Below, one piece after another: positions 11,638-20,532 of a DNA stretch of 32,046 bases. A model generated the notes under the pieces. That model searched no databases and was not told where the DNA came from. It saw only the letters and a list, made by a program, of their open reading frames with translations. How positions within the stretch are numbered: position 1 is the first letter of the stretch; each line of letters begins with the position of its first letter. Source of the DNA: Thiomargarita sp. (GTDB lineage: Bacteria > Pseudomonadota > Gammaproteobacteria > Beggiatoales > Beggiatoaceae). Where the stretch lies: the NCBI GenBank assembly GCA_020726335.1, contig DYSU01000030.1, positions 1 to 32,046 on the forward strand, in the 5' to 3' direction. The translations under genes were made by a program, and so were the position numbers.

Positions 11638-14600
11638 TCAGCGTAAATAAGTCAAAAACTGCGCTAAAAAGCCCAAGCGGTCGTTGGGCGTGGGCAAGGC
11701 TTGGTGGATATGCAAGGTGTTTTTGCCATCAAAGCGATAAATGCGCAACTGGGTTTTAATCAAGTGAATGATTTTCATCGGGTCTATTGGTGGTTGGTCG
11801 ATAAAAATCACCCGTCCGCCTTGTTCAGCCAGTTCGATTTTTACAATGCCCAGCGGCGTGGCTTGCAATTTCAGTTCAGCGATGGCAAACAAATTTTTCG
11901 CCGCGTCGGGCAACAAACCAAAACGGTCGATGAGTTCCACTTGCAAATCATCCAATGCCGCTTGATGGCTTGCACTGGCGATGCGTTTATACAGCGACAG
12001 GCGCGTGTGGACATCAAAAATATACGCTTGCGGCAACAAAGCGGGTATTTGCACTAAAATTTCTGCACCGTGGTCTAACGGACGGTCTAAATCAGGCTGT
12101 TTGCCGTGCTTCAAATCATCGATCGCACGCGCCAACAATTCATGATACAATGTGTAGCCGATTTGTTGAATATGGCCACTTTGTTCATCGCCCAACAATT
12201 CACCCGCGCCACGGATTTCCAAATCATGCGAAGCCAAGGTAAAACCCATGCCCAGTTCCTCCAATTCAGCGATGGCTTCCAAGCGTTTAATGGCATCTTT
12301 GCCCAATTTTGCACGCGGGATGATGAGATAGGCATAGGCTTTGTGGTGCGAACGACCCACCCGCCCGCGCAATTGATACAACTGCGCCAAGCCCAATTTG
12401 TCGGCGCGGTTGATGATGATGGTGTTGGCGGTGGGAATGTCAATGCCTGTCTCAATAATCGTGGTACACACCAACACATTGGCACGACGGTGATAAAAAT
12501 CTTGCATCACTTGTTCAAGTTGGCGTTCAGGCATTTGGCCGTGGGCGATTTGCACCTTGGCTTCAGGCACCCATTGCGCCACCTCATCCGCCATTTGCGC
12601 AATGCTGGCGACATCGTTGTGTAAAAAATACACTTGGCCGCCGCGCTTGAGTTCACGCAACAAGGCTTCGGCGATCAACGCCACATCCCATTCATGCACA
12701 AATGTTTTAATCGCCAACCGCTTGGAGGGTGGACTGGCGATGATGGACAAATCGCGCAAATCAGCCAACGCCATGTTGAGCGAACGCGGAATCGGCGTGG
12801 CGGTCAAGGTCAAAATATCCACTTGGGCGCGCAACGCTTTGAACTGTTCTTTTTGCCGCACCCCAAAGCGGTGTTCTTCATCAATCACTACCAAGCCTAA
12901 GTCTTTAAATTTAATGTCTTTTTGTAATAATTTATGCGTGCCGATGACAATATCCAGCTTGCCTTCTGCCAAATCCGCCAAGGTTTGTTTTTGCTCTTTG
13001 GCTGAACGAAAGCGCGACAACTGGCCAATGGTCACAGGCCATTCGGCAAAACGGTCACTGAAGGTTTGATCATGTTGTTCGGCCAGCAAGGTGGTTGGCA
13101 CCAACACCGCCACTTGTTTTTGATTTTGCACCGCGACAAACACCGCACGCATTGCCACTTCGGTTTTTCCAAACCCCACATCACCGCAAATCAACCTGTC
13201 CATCACTTTGCTGGCACGCATATCGGCCAGCACCGCATCAATCGCCGCTTGTTGGTCGGGCGTTTCTTCAAAGGGAAATTGTTGGGCAAAATCTTCATAA
13301 TCTTGGCTTTCATGGCGAAATTGAAAGCCTTGACGGGCAGCGCGTTTGGCATAAATTGCCAGCAATTCAGCGGCGACATCAACAATGCGTTGTTGGGCTT
13401 TTTTCTTGGCTTTTTCCCATTGGTCTGAACCCAAACGGTGCAACGGCGCGTGTTCTGCATCGGCACCTGTGAAGCGGCTGATCAAATGCAATGCCCCCAC
13501 AGGCACATACAATTTATCGCCGTTGGCGTAGCCCAAATGCAGAAATTCGGCAGGTTGGTTGCCAACCGTCAGCAGGCTCAAGCCCAAATACCGCCCGACC
13601 CCGTGTTGTTCATGCACCACAGGCACGCCGATCTCCAGATCGGTTAACAGCGCGACTGCATCGGCTTGTTGACTGCTGTTTTTTTCGCGGCGACGGTGTT
13701 GGCTGACTTTTTGCCCCAACAGCAGATTTTCAGGAATCAAGGCGATGGCGGCATCGCCCAAAATCACCCCTTGTTGCAACGGCGTGACCGCAATATTTAA
13801 GCGGCTGTTTTTACTGAGAAAATCAGCCCAACCATCGCATAACTGCGGTTGAATCTGATGTTTGCCCAGCCAATTGAGCAAGGCTTCACGGCGGCCAAGG
13901 CTTTCCGCGCAAAACAAGACCCTGCCGCTAAACTCTTGAATAAATTGCGAAATTTTCGCTAACGGCTGTTTATGACGCGCTTCACGGAAGTCGGGCAAAG
14001 TTTGGCAAGCGAAAATCACCTGCCCCGCTTTGCTTGGCTGTTCGGCTTGTCGGCTGAGAATGCGCGGATAACGGTTAAAGTGTTGAAAAAACTGTTCAAC
14101 GCTCAAAAATAATTTGTCAGGCGGCAAAATCGAACGGCTGATGTCGTGCGATAATTGTTGATACCGCTGTTTGACTGAAGTCAAAAAATCCTGCGCCGCC
14201 ACCACCACCTGTTCTACGCCAATCAACACGCTGTTGTTGGGGAAATAGTCAAATAAAGTGTGGGTTTGGGCAAAAAACAACGGCAAATAATATTCAATGC
14301 CCGCTTGTGCCAAACCTTGGCTCACCTCTTGATAAATCGAACAAGGTTGCGGCGGTTGATTAAACTGCGCCAGCCATTGCTTTTGAAACAAGCGAATGGC
14401 CTTTGCTGTCATCGGAAATTCACGCGCAGGCAATAATTCAATTTTAGCGATTGCAGGCAATGAACGTTGGCTGTCCACGTCAAACGGGCGCAAGCTGTCG
14501 ATGTCATCGCCAAACCAATCAATGCGATACGGTTTTTGCGCGCCCATGGGAAACACGTCCAGCAGGCTGCCGCGCACTGCAAATTCGCCGTGTTCCGTCA

Positions 14601-15072
14601 CTTGATTAACGCAACGGTAGCCGCTGTGTGTCAGTTGTTGACGCAACAAAGTGGGCGACAAGGTTTGCCCTTGTTTGAGGCATAAACTGTTGGCTTGTAC
14701 ATAATCAATCGGCGGCAACACCTGCATGGCGGTGGCAATCGACACCAAAACGATGCCGTGTTGCATCTGCAACAGACGGTATAAAGTGCTAAGTCGTTGA
14801 GAAACAATGTCTTGATGGGGAGAAAACCCATCATAAGGCAAGGTTTCCCAATCAGGAAAATGCAAAATCGGCGCATCGCCTGAATAAAAAAAGCGCAAGG
14901 TTTGTTCTAAATTTTGTGCGGTCAAGCTGTCGGGTGTGATGACCATCAACGGCGGCTGTTGTGCCATCGCTTGACTGAGTGCCAAAGCCAAGGCTTCCAA
15001 GGATAAGCCGCCCCAAATCAAGCGGTCTTGGGCTTTGCGCGGTAGTTTGGGGTTAAAAATAGACGTTTGCAC
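11638..15072 (-). CDS. mfd: Transcription-repair coupling factor
   Basis: A 1144-residue ATP-dependent translocase that removes RNA polymerase stalled at lesions and recruits UvrA. The N-terminal part holds the UvrB-like modules (YDGFSPHQDIVSQRLSTL; then RGSLLDVFPMG...YRIDWFGDDIDSLRPFD). An RNA-polymerase-interaction region follows around VPVVHEQHGVGRYLGL. The RecG-like helicase has Walker A CGDVGFGKTEVAMRA, DEEH in VIDEEHRFGVRQKE, TATPIPRSL and the ETGIDIPTANTIIINRAD and QLRGRVGRS motifs. A C-terminal autoinhibitory domain completes the protein. Length matches E. coli Mfd (1148). No frameshift is seen. The ATG at 15072 gives the expected N-terminus, though its ribosome site is weak. Confidence 0.98.
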   Translation of the reverse strand: MQTSIFNPKLPRKAQDRLIWGGLSLEALALALSQAMAQQPPLMVITPDSLTAQNLEQTLRFFYSGDAPILHFPDWETLPYDGFSPHQDIVSQRLSTLYRLLQMQHGIVLVSIATAMQVLPPIDYVQANSLCLKQGQTLSPTLLRQQLTHSGYRCVNQVTEHGEFAVRGSLLDVFPMGAQKPYRIDWFGDDIDSLRPFDVDSQRSLPAIAKIELLPAREFPMTAKAIRLFQKQWLAQFNQPPQPCSIYQEVSQGLAQAGIEYYLPLFFAQTHTLFDYFPNNSVLIGVEQVVVAAQDFLTSVKQRYQQLSHDISRSILPPDKLFLSVEQFFQHFNRYPRILSRQAEQPSKAGQVIFACQTLPDFREARHKQPLAKISQFIQEFSGRVLFCAESLGRREALLNWLGKHQIQPQLCDGWADFLSKNSRLNIAVTPLQQGVILGDAAIALIPENLLLGQKVSQHRRREKNSSQQADAVALLTDLEIGVPVVHEQHGVGRYLGLSLLTVGNQPAEFLHLGYANGDKLYVPVGALHLISRFTGADAEHAPLHRLGSDQWEKAKKKAQQRIVDVAAELLAIYAKRAARQGFQFRHESQDYEDFAQQFPFEETPDQQAAIDAVLADMRASKVMDRLICGDVGFGKTEVAMRAVFVAVQNQKQVAVLVPTTLLAEQHDQTFSDRFAEWPVTIGQLSRFRSAKEQKQTLADLAEGKLDIVIGTHKLLQKDIKFKDLGLVVIDEEHRFGVRQKEQFKALRAQVDILTLTATPIPRSLNMALADLRDLSIIASPPSKRLAIKTFVHEWDVALIAEALLRELKRGGQVYFLHNDVASIAQMADEVAQWVPEAKVQIAHGQMPERQLEQVMQDFYHRRANVLVCTTIIETGIDIPTANTIIINRADKLGLAQLYQLRGRVGRSHHKAYAYLIIPRAKLGKDAIKRLEAIAELEELGMGFTLASHDLEIRGAGELLGDEQSGHIQQIGYTLYHELLARAIDDLKHGKQPDLDRPLDHGAEILVQIPALLPQAYIFDVHTRLSLYKRIASASHQAALDDLQVELIDRFGLLPDAAKNLFAIAELKLQATPLGIVKIELAEQGGRVIFIDQPPIDPMKIIHLIKTQLRIYRFDGKNTLHIHQALPTPNDRLGFLAQFLTYLR

Positions 15073-15099
15073 GGTTGGCTTCTTTATCGCTGAACTGCT

Positions 15100-15129
15100 T
15101 TGATAGGCTGAATTGTCGAATCATATCAA
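15100..15129 (-). promoter_or_regulatory. Candidate promoter for mfd, with self-complementary hexamers
   Basis: On the minus strand TTGATA (15124-15129) and TATCAA (15100-15105) are separated by 18 bases: a 5/6 match to -35 and 4/6 to -10. Transcription would start about 20 bases before the mfd ATG. The hexamers are reverse complements of each other, so the plus strand carries the same TTGATA-18-TATCAA pattern and could serve the divergent gene at 15223. Confidence 0.35.
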
Positions 15130-15222
15130 ACTGCCCATTTTTATAAAGCTGATTTTGTTTTATGGCCAGCCAACCAGACTGTGTTAGGATAAGCCAAATT
15201 CTGTTATTGATCTGCCAAAAAG

Positions 15223-17292
15223 ATGACTGCTTGCTATAAACACACGTTTTTCTTATTTTTTATTTTGTTATCAAAAGCTTATGCTGTAGATACGGTAAGG
15301 CTGGATTTGGGCGATTTACAATCGCAAACGCCGCCATGGCAGGCGCAACAAGTGGTTTTGAGTTTAAAACCGATAAACGCCCAACAACTGGCAATGGACG
15401 TTCGCATTCAACGCCTTGATTTGCCGCGTGTACCACAGCCTTTAAACGACATTCAACTGTCTTGTACGCTGGCCAACCATGCCGATGATTGGCACTGTCC
15501 GCAAGGGGTTTTGCGCATCAAGCAAGGTTTTTTGGCGCAAAAAAAAGCCCGCTTTTCCTTTCATTATCAACAAAAACGCGAACGCTTGGATTTTGCGCTG
15601 CAATCAATCTGGCTGGCAGACAGTTGGTTGAATTTTAAAGGTTGGCAACAAGGCAAACAATGGCAAGTCACCATCGACAGCAAAAAGCTGGCCTTGCCTG
15701 CAGGGCTGGTTTTGCTCAAGCAATTGAATTTTATAAAAAAACCGCCCAAATTATCCGGCCAAGCGCAGGCAAGCTTGGTGTTGACGGGCGATGAACAAGT
15801 GCGCCATCTAAACTTTAGCAGCGATATCAGTCGTTTGGCTTACAGCAATGATGCGGGCAATCAAGCGATGGAAAACCTCGCGTTTCATGCGAAAATAACC
15901 GCCCAAGCCGATAAAAACGCTTGGCAGTTGCAAAGCGATGTCGCTTTCAAGCAAGGCGATGTGTTGTTCGACAGTCTGTTTTTTACCTTGCAACCGCCGT
16001 CTGTGTTTTTGTCTGCACACATGACATGGTCAAATAACTTGCTGAAATTAAACAATATTTCATTGAAGCAGACGGATGTATTGGCGTTGCAAGCGCAAGG
16101 TTTGCTGGATTTTAAAGCCAAACAGCCCGTGGCCAAGCTGTCAGTGGCCTTGGAACTGCCGCATGTGGCGCAGTTTCAGCAACACTATTTGAGCGCGTGG
16201 CTACAAGACCATGACAGGGCAAAAATGCGGTTGGCGGGCAAAGTGAGCGTCAATCTGGATAAAACGGGCGCGCATTGGCAGGCGGACAGCCATTGGCGGG
16301 ATGTTGTCTTGCACAATGATGAACAATATCAAATAGATGGCTTGAAAGCGGACATTCATTGGGAAAATCAAGCGCACAGCAAAGACAGCCAAATCGGTTG
16401 GCAACAGATTCAATTGTTTCATGACAAAATCACATTGGCGGCCAATCAACTGCATTTGCGTTTACAGCAAGATGATTTGACTTTGCAACAGCCGTTGCAT
16501 TTGCCGCTGTTGGATGGTCACGCACAGGTGCAACAGTTGACGTTGCGCCACGCGCTGGATGAACAGAAAATGTTGCGATTTAAAGCGCAGTTGAGTCCAA
16601 TTTCTTTGGCGGCTGTGATGCAAGTGTTTGATTTACCCTCATTAGATGGGCAAATTTCCACAGACATACCTGAAATTGTGTATCATCAGGGCAAGCTGTT
16701 TGCCACCCGTCGCGGTGAATTGCGCATTCACGCATTTGATGGCGATGTCATCATCAATGATTTGATTTTGACCCATCCATGGCAAGAACAGCCTGTGTTG
16801 TCGGCGCAAATCAAGATTGATCAACTGGATTTGCAACCGCTGACCCACTTTTTACGTTTTGGCGAAATCACGGGGCGGCTGTCGGGTCATGTCGATGATT
16901 TGCGCTTGGTCAATTGGCAACCCGTGTATTTTCGTGATGCCTATATTGGCACACCGAAAAACGATTCATCGCGCAAATACATCAGCCAAAAAGCCATCAA
17001 CAACATTTCCAGTTTGGGCGGCTCGAATGTCACCGCCGCTTTGTCGCGCAGTGTGTTGCAAATTTTTGAACGCTTTGCCTATAAGCACATCGGTTGGGGT
17101 TGTCAATTGGCCCACGGCGTATGCCAAATGCGCGGTGTGGCGGACATGGCCAACGGCGGTTATTATTTGGTTGAAGGCCGTGGTTTGCCGCGCATTGATG
17201 TCAAAGCCTATAACCGCGTGGTGGATTGGGATGAATTGATTAACCGCCTCAAAGCGGCCACGCAAGCGGGTGAACCGACGGTGGATTTTTAG
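15223..17292 (+). CDS. Periplasmic AsmA/YdbH-like envelope protein
   Basis: A 689-residue exported protein of unknown precise function. Residues 1-21 form a signal peptide (short basic start, FFLFFILLS core, cleavage after AYA). The rest is long stretches of alternating polar and hydrophobic residues predicting repeated beta strands, as in AsmA, TamB and YdbH proteins that span the periplasm and are linked to lipid or lipoprotein traffic. The last ~110 residues (QKAINNISSLGGSN..., then LSRSVLQIFERFAYKHIGW, then GLPRIDVKAYNRVVDWDEL) match the conserved C-terminus I associate with the YdbH / 'dicarboxylate transport' family. E. coli YdbH is longer and is followed by ynbE and ydbL. Neither is clear here; an ExbB-like gene follows after 71 bases. 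Confidence 0.65.
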   Translation: MTACYKHTFFLFFILLSKAYAVDTVRLDLGDLQSQTPPWQAQQVVLSLKPINAQQLAMDVRIQRLDLPRVPQPLNDIQLSCTLANHADDWHCPQGVLRIKQGFLAQKKARFSFHYQQKRERLDFALQSIWLADSWLNFKGWQQGKQWQVTIDSKKLALPAGLVLLKQLNFIKKPPKLSGQAQASLVLTGDEQVRHLNFSSDISRLAYSNDAGNQAMENLAFHAKITAQADKNAWQLQSDVAFKQGDVLFDSLFFTLQPPSVFLSAHMTWSNNLLKLNNISLKQTDVLALQAQGLLDFKAKQPVAKLSVALELPHVAQFQQHYLSAWLQDHDRAKMRLAGKVSVNLDKTGAHWQADSHWRDVVLHNDEQYQIDGLKADIHWENQAHSKDSQIGWQQIQLFHDKITLAANQLHLRLQQDDLTLQQPLHLPLLDGHAQVQQLTLRHALDEQKMLRFKAQLSPISLAAVMQVFDLPSLDGQISTDIPEIVYHQGKLFATRRGELRIHAFDGDVIINDLILTHPWQEQPVLSAQIKIDQLDLQPLTHFLRFGEITGRLSGHVDDLRLVNWQPVYFRDAYIGTPKNDSSRKYISQKAINNISSLGGSNVTAALSRSVLQIFERFAYKHIGWGCQLAHGVCQMRGVADMANGGYYLVEGRGLPRIDVKAYNRVVDWDELINRLKAATQAGEPTVDF

Positions 17293-17363
17293 GCACTGGT
17301 TGCTTTTCCCTGCACTTCATATTAGTCTGCTTGTTTTGGGCTTTGGGTCGGAAGGAAGAAACG

Positions 17364-17975
17364 GTGCTTGAAATCATTAAAGCAGGCGGCTGGGTGATGT
17401 ATCCTTTGCTGTTGTGTTCGTTGGCGGCGATGGCGATTGTCGCGGAGCGTTTTTGGACATTACAACCCAAGCGGATTGCACCCCAATATTTGTTGCACAT
17501 TGTGGCCCAATGGCAACAAAATAATCAATTAAATCAAGAAAATAAGACATGGTTGTCTCATCATTCGCCCTTGGGACACATTTTGGCGATTGGGCTGGAC
17601 AATGTCGATTATGGTCGCCAAGGCATGAAAGAGAGCATGGAAGAGGCCGGCGGCAAAGTGGTGCATGAACTCAGTTGTTTTTTGACCACTTTAGGCACGA
17701 TTGCCACGATTTCGCCGCTGTTGGGTTTGCTTGGGACGGTGATTGGGATGATTGATGTGTTTGCGGTCATCACCACCCAAGGCGTGGGCAATGCGTCGGC
17801 GTTGGCGGGCGGCATTTCAACCGCGTTGATTACCACCGCCATGGGGCTGTCGATTGCCATCCCCAGCTTGTTGTTTTATCGCTATCTTCGTTCACGGGTC
17901 AATGAATTGGTGGTGATGATTGAACATGAATCGGTTAAAATGCTGGATATGTTGTGTAAAGACAAGCCTTTATGA
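17364..17975 (+). CDS. MotA/TolQ/ExbB family proton channel protein
   Basis: A 203-residue inner-membrane protein with the three-helix layout of ExbB/TolQ: helix 1 at about 10-30 (GGWVMYPLLLCSLAAMAIVAE), a cytoplasmic loop, then helices 2 and 3 (LTTLGTIATISPLLGLLGTVIGM and AGGISTALITTAMGLSIAIPSL). The TIATISPLLGLLGTV and GGISTALITTAMG blocks are the family signature, with pore-lining Thr and Pro. The GTG at 17364 is preferred because GGAAGGAAG lies just upstream; an open frame back to 17331 adds an implausible N-terminus. Its normal partner ExbD/TolR is absent. nadD follows immediately with a 4-base overlap. It may energise an unlinked ExbD, or work with the upstream AsmA/YdbH-like protein; both are guesses. 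Confidence 0.85.
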   Translation: MLEIIKAGGWVMYPLLLCSLAAMAIVAERFWTLQPKRIAPQYLLHIVAQWQQNNQLNQENKTWLSHHSPLGHILAIGLDNVDYGRQGMKESMEEAGGKVVHELSCFLTTLGTIATISPLLGLLGTVIGMIDVFAVITTQGVGNASALAGGISTALITTAMGLSIAIPSLLFYRYLRSRVNELVVMIEHESVKMLDMLCKDKPL

Positions 17976-18601
17976 TTGGCATTTTAGGCGGCACGTTTAA
18001 CCCCATTCATTACGGGCATTTGCGGCTGGCGTTGTCGGTGTTTGAACAATTGCAGTTGACGCGGGTGCATTTGGTGTTGTCGGCACGGCCACCGCATCGG
18101 GATGAACCGCAGGTTTCGATTGAACAGCGTTGGCAGATGTTGTGTATGGCACTGGCCGATGAACCTGCGTTGCTGGCCGATGACAGTGAAATACAACGCC
18201 AAGGTTCGTCTTATATGGTGGACACATTGGCGCATTTGCGGCAAAAAACGGGGCAAAGTTTGGCGTTGATTTTAGGCTCGGACGCACTCAATGGTTTGTT
18301 GACGTGGCACCAATGGCCGCGTTTGTTTGATTGGTGTCATGTGGTGGTGGTCAAACGTCCGCAACAACCGTTAAACCTGAAGCCGCAATTGTCGGCTTAT
18401 TTAACCCCCAAAAAAGCCCCTTCGCCTCACATATTGGCTCAACACGCAGCAGGGTTTTACCATGAATTGGAGATGTCGCCACAGCCTTTTGCGATTTCAG
18501 CCAGTATGATTCGCGCCTTGTTGCACAACCAACGCAACCCCCGTTATTTATTGCCAGACGCGGTGCTGGCATGGATTTATTCACATGGACTTTATACATG
18601 A
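17972..18601 (+). CDS. nadD: Nicotinate-nucleotide adenylyltransferase
   Basis: A 209-residue nucleotidyltransferase making nicotinate adenine dinucleotide from NaMN and ATP in NAD synthesis. The N-terminal GGTFNPIHYGHLRLA contains the HxGH-type motif of the superfamily. LILGSDALNGLLTWHQWPR is the substrate region, and ISASMIRALL near the C-terminus is the ATP-binding (S/T)xxxR motif. It overlaps the preceding channel gene by ATGA, and its own TGA overlaps the rsfS ATG. The nadD-rsfS pairing is widely conserved. Confidence 0.97.
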   Translation: MIGILGGTFNPIHYGHLRLALSVFEQLQLTRVHLVLSARPPHRDEPQVSIEQRWQMLCMALADEPALLADDSEIQRQGSSYMVDTLAHLRQKTGQSLALILGSDALNGLLTWHQWPRLFDWCHVVVVKRPQQPLNLKPQLSAYLTPKKAPSPHILAQHAAGFYHELEMSPQPFAISASMIRALLHNQRNPRYLLPDAVLAWIYSHGLYT

Positions 18602-18930
18602 TAGCAAGTGAAAATTTGATTCCGATTATCATCAACGCAATGGCAGACATTAAAGCGCGTGACATCACAACTTTGGATGTGCGCGGCATCAGCACGGTGA
18701 CTGATTTTATGGTGATAGCCAGCGGTTCATCCAATCGACAAGTGTCCGCGATCGCCAAAAATGTGGTGGACAAGGCAAAAATGGGGGGACAAAGGCCGCT
18801 GGGTTTGGAAGGCGAACGGGAAGGCGAATGGATTTTGGTCGATTTCGGCGATGTGGTGGTGCATATCATGCAACCCCAAACCCGCGACTTCTATCAATTG
18901 GAAAAATTGTGGTCAGTTTCAATAACTTAG
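18598..18930 (+). CDS. rsfS: Ribosomal silencing factor RsfS
   Basis: A 110-residue Iojap/DUF143 protein that binds L14 on the 50S subunit and blocks subunit joining when nutrients are scarce. Key parts are DIKARDITTLDVRGISTVTD, FMVIASGSSNRQVSAIAKNV and the acidic GEREGEWILVDFGDVVVHIM block ending in the Tyr-x-Leu-Glu-x-Leu-Trp tail. ATG 18598 overlaps the nadD stop (ATGA). The earlier in-frame ATG at 18571 would be inside nadD and add nine unrelated residues. Confidence 0.95.
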   Translation: MIASENLIPIIINAMADIKARDITTLDVRGISTVTDFMVIASGSSNRQVSAIAKNVVDKAKMGGQRPLGLEGEREGEWILVDFGDVVVHIMQPQTRDFYQLEKLWSVSIT

Positions 18931-18938
18931 TGTAAGGT

Positions 18939-20252
18939 ATGACAATTTTAATCTGGTTCTTTTGTTGGGGTTTATTGTTGATGCCAACGGCTCATGCGGG
19001 TGAGACTTTATTGATCATTTATCAACAGGCCAAAGCATTCAACCCCAGCTTGCAAAGCGCGAAAATGGATTATTTATCCCGCGAACAAGCGCGCAAACAA
19101 ATCAAGGCGTTGCAAAAACCCAATGTTAATTTGGGGGTCAATTACAGTTACGCATGGGATGTGGCTGACGATGTCAACGGTGACAACCAAGGTTATCAAC
19201 TCAGCGCGAAACAGGCGTTGTTTAATCGTCCCGATGACTTGCAATTACAACAAATGGACACCCAAATGACAGAAGCCAAGGTGGCGTTGGCCTTGGCTGA
19301 ACAAGAATTGATGTTGCGTTTGGCCAGCCGTTATTTTGATGTATTGAGCGCGCAAGCCGATTTAACGTTCAGTCATAGCGCGCAACAAGTGGCTAAACGG
19401 CAGTTGGCGCAGACTGAACAGCAGTTGGCGGTTGGTTTGATTGCCATCACCCAAGTTCATGAATCTAAAGCGTATCTTGACCAATCAACCGCAGATGAAA
19501 TTCAAGATCAGGCTTTGGTTGACAACGCTTATGAGGCCTTGAGTGAAGAAACAGGGCGCGATCATCAAGGCTTGTTGGTGTATCCTGACCTCCTTGATTC
19601 GCCGCAGGCGAAGTGGTTGCAAAAACCTGTGCAAAGTGTTGAAAAATGGACACAAAAAGCGATGGAACATAATTTACCCTTGCATCTTGCACAACTTGCA
19701 CTGCAAAATGCTTTACAAGAGATCAAACGCCATCGCAGCAAGCGTTTGCCCACGCTTGATTTGCTGGCACAACACGCTTACAGCGAAGCGGACAACAATA
19801 CTTTGAGCAGCGGTTATCATCATGATAACAGTTTGTCACTCCAGTTGAATTGGCAACTTTATTCAGGTGGCGCGGTGACTGCCCAAATTACCCAAGCCGA
19901 GCAAGAACATGAAAAAGCCTTGTTTTTATTGGAAAAACAACAGCGTTTGTTAAAACGCCAACTGCGTCAAGCGTATTTGAGCATTGTTTCTACCACCGCC
20001 CAAACTCAAGCCTTGCAACAAGCGTTGTTGTCCACTGAAACCGCCTATCAAGCGGTGAAAGCCGAATTTGATGTTGGCACACGCACCACGGTGGACGTGT
20101 TAAATGCCCAACGGGATTTTCTCAATGCCCAACGAAATTTTCGTAAAGCCAAATACCGTTTTTTGCTGGAAACTTTGAACTTAAAACAGGCGGCAGGTTT
20201 GTTGACTGAAGACGCATTGGCCGAGGTGTCCGCATCGTTGTTTGATTCTTGA
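18939..20252 (+). CDS. TolC family outer-membrane efflux/secretion protein
   Basis: A 437-residue protein with a signal peptide (MTILIWFFCWGLLLMPTAHA, cleavage after AHA) followed by the TolC double repeat of long alpha-hairpins and two outer-membrane beta segments. The mature N-terminus ETLLIIYQQAKAFNPSLQSA is the usual start of TolC-type porins. The second half repeats this structure, ending FDVGTRTTVDVLNAQRDFLNAQR, a highly conserved OMF element that includes the helix tip of TolC. It begins eight bases after rsfS behind TAAGGT, so it is likely in the nadD-rsfS transcript. No membrane-fusion protein or pump gene is adjacent; it probably serves distant type I or RND systems. A role with the downstream CsgG system is possible but unsupported. 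Confidence 0.9.
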   Translation: MTILIWFFCWGLLLMPTAHAGETLLIIYQQAKAFNPSLQSAKMDYLSREQARKQIKALQKPNVNLGVNYSYAWDVADDVNGDNQGYQLSAKQALFNRPDDLQLQQMDTQMTEAKVALALAEQELMLRLASRYFDVLSAQADLTFSHSAQQVAKRQLAQTEQQLAVGLIAITQVHESKAYLDQSTADEIQDQALVDNAYEALSEETGRDHQGLLVYPDLLDSPQAKWLQKPVQSVEKWTQKAMEHNLPLHLAQLALQNALQEIKRHRSKRLPTLDLLAQHAYSEADNNTLSSGYHHDNSLSLQLNWQLYSGGAVTAQITQAEQEHEKALFLLEKQQRLLKRQLRQAYLSIVSTTAQTQALQQALLSTETAYQAVKAEFDVGTRTTVDVLNAQRDFLNAQRNFRKAKYRFLLETLNLKQAAGLLTEDALAEVSASLFDS

Positions 20253-20361
20253 AACAGTAGGCGGGTTGTCATGATGTTCACGGGTTGTTTATGAGAAAAT
20301 CAGTGATTAATCAAAGAGTTGTTTTTTTCAACCCTCGTATGCCGTAAAATTAAAAACGGAC

Positions 20362-20377
20362 TGGAATAATTCTTGCT
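20362..20377 (+). promoter_or_regulatory. Candidate sigma54 (RpoN) promoter
   Basis: cTGGAATAATTCTTGCT has the invariant GG and GC of the -24/-12 RpoN promoter at the correct 12-base spacing, with a full TTGCT -12 element and a preceding pyrimidine. The GGCAC half is only partly matched. The palindrome and paired CGGGTTGT sites 50-100 bases upstream are where an enhancer-binding protein would act. Confidence 0.35.
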
Positions 20378-20411
20378 TTTGGAGAACCGCCCCACGATAA
20401 ATATTGTTTTT

Positions 20412-20440
20412 TTGAATTGATTGATTTACTGTACTATATT
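20412..20440 (+). promoter_or_regulatory. Candidate sigma70 promoter of the repeat-protein operon
   Basis: TTGAAT (20412-20417), a 17-base spacer and TATATT (20435-20440) match 4/6 and 5/6 of the -35 and -10 consensus. Transcription would begin near 20447, giving a leader of about 85 bases before the first repeat gene. Confidence 0.45.
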
Positions 20441-20532
20441 TATGGATGGGCAAAACAATGTTTACTATAAGTTAAGGCACAGGTTAAAGTAACATTGTAT
20501 TGAAATATTTTCTATTTTTCAGGAGGTTATGA

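Larger units (their letters stand above)
20253..20532 (+). promoter_or_regulatory. Regulatory region upstream of the repeat-protein/CsgG operon
   Basis: This 280-base AT-rich gap contains several possible control sites. CGGGTTGT occurs twice, at 20262-20269 and 20281-20288, spaced 19 bases apart (about two helical turns). TGATTAATCA at 20304-20313 is a perfect 10-base palindrome. Two promoter candidates follow and are listed separately. The last element is a strong AGGAGG ribosome site at about 20521-20526. The sites are seen directly; a regulatory use is inference. Confidence 0.4.

Noticed and set aside
17293-17363. Possible small hydrophobic YnbE-like lipoprotein between the AsmA/YdbH-like and ExbB-like genes
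   Set aside because: A hydrophobic frame (HWLLFPALHISLLVLGF) exists, but there is no ATG, no lipobox Cys and no ribosome site.
18351-18869. Minus-strand frame of 172 codons across nadD and rsfS
   Set aside because: It crosses two well-identified genes on the opposite strand and has no family features.
20314-20340. GTTG-T7-CAAC hairpin as a terminator of the TolC-family gene
   Set aside because: The T-run is in the loop, not after the stem, and the stem is very short.
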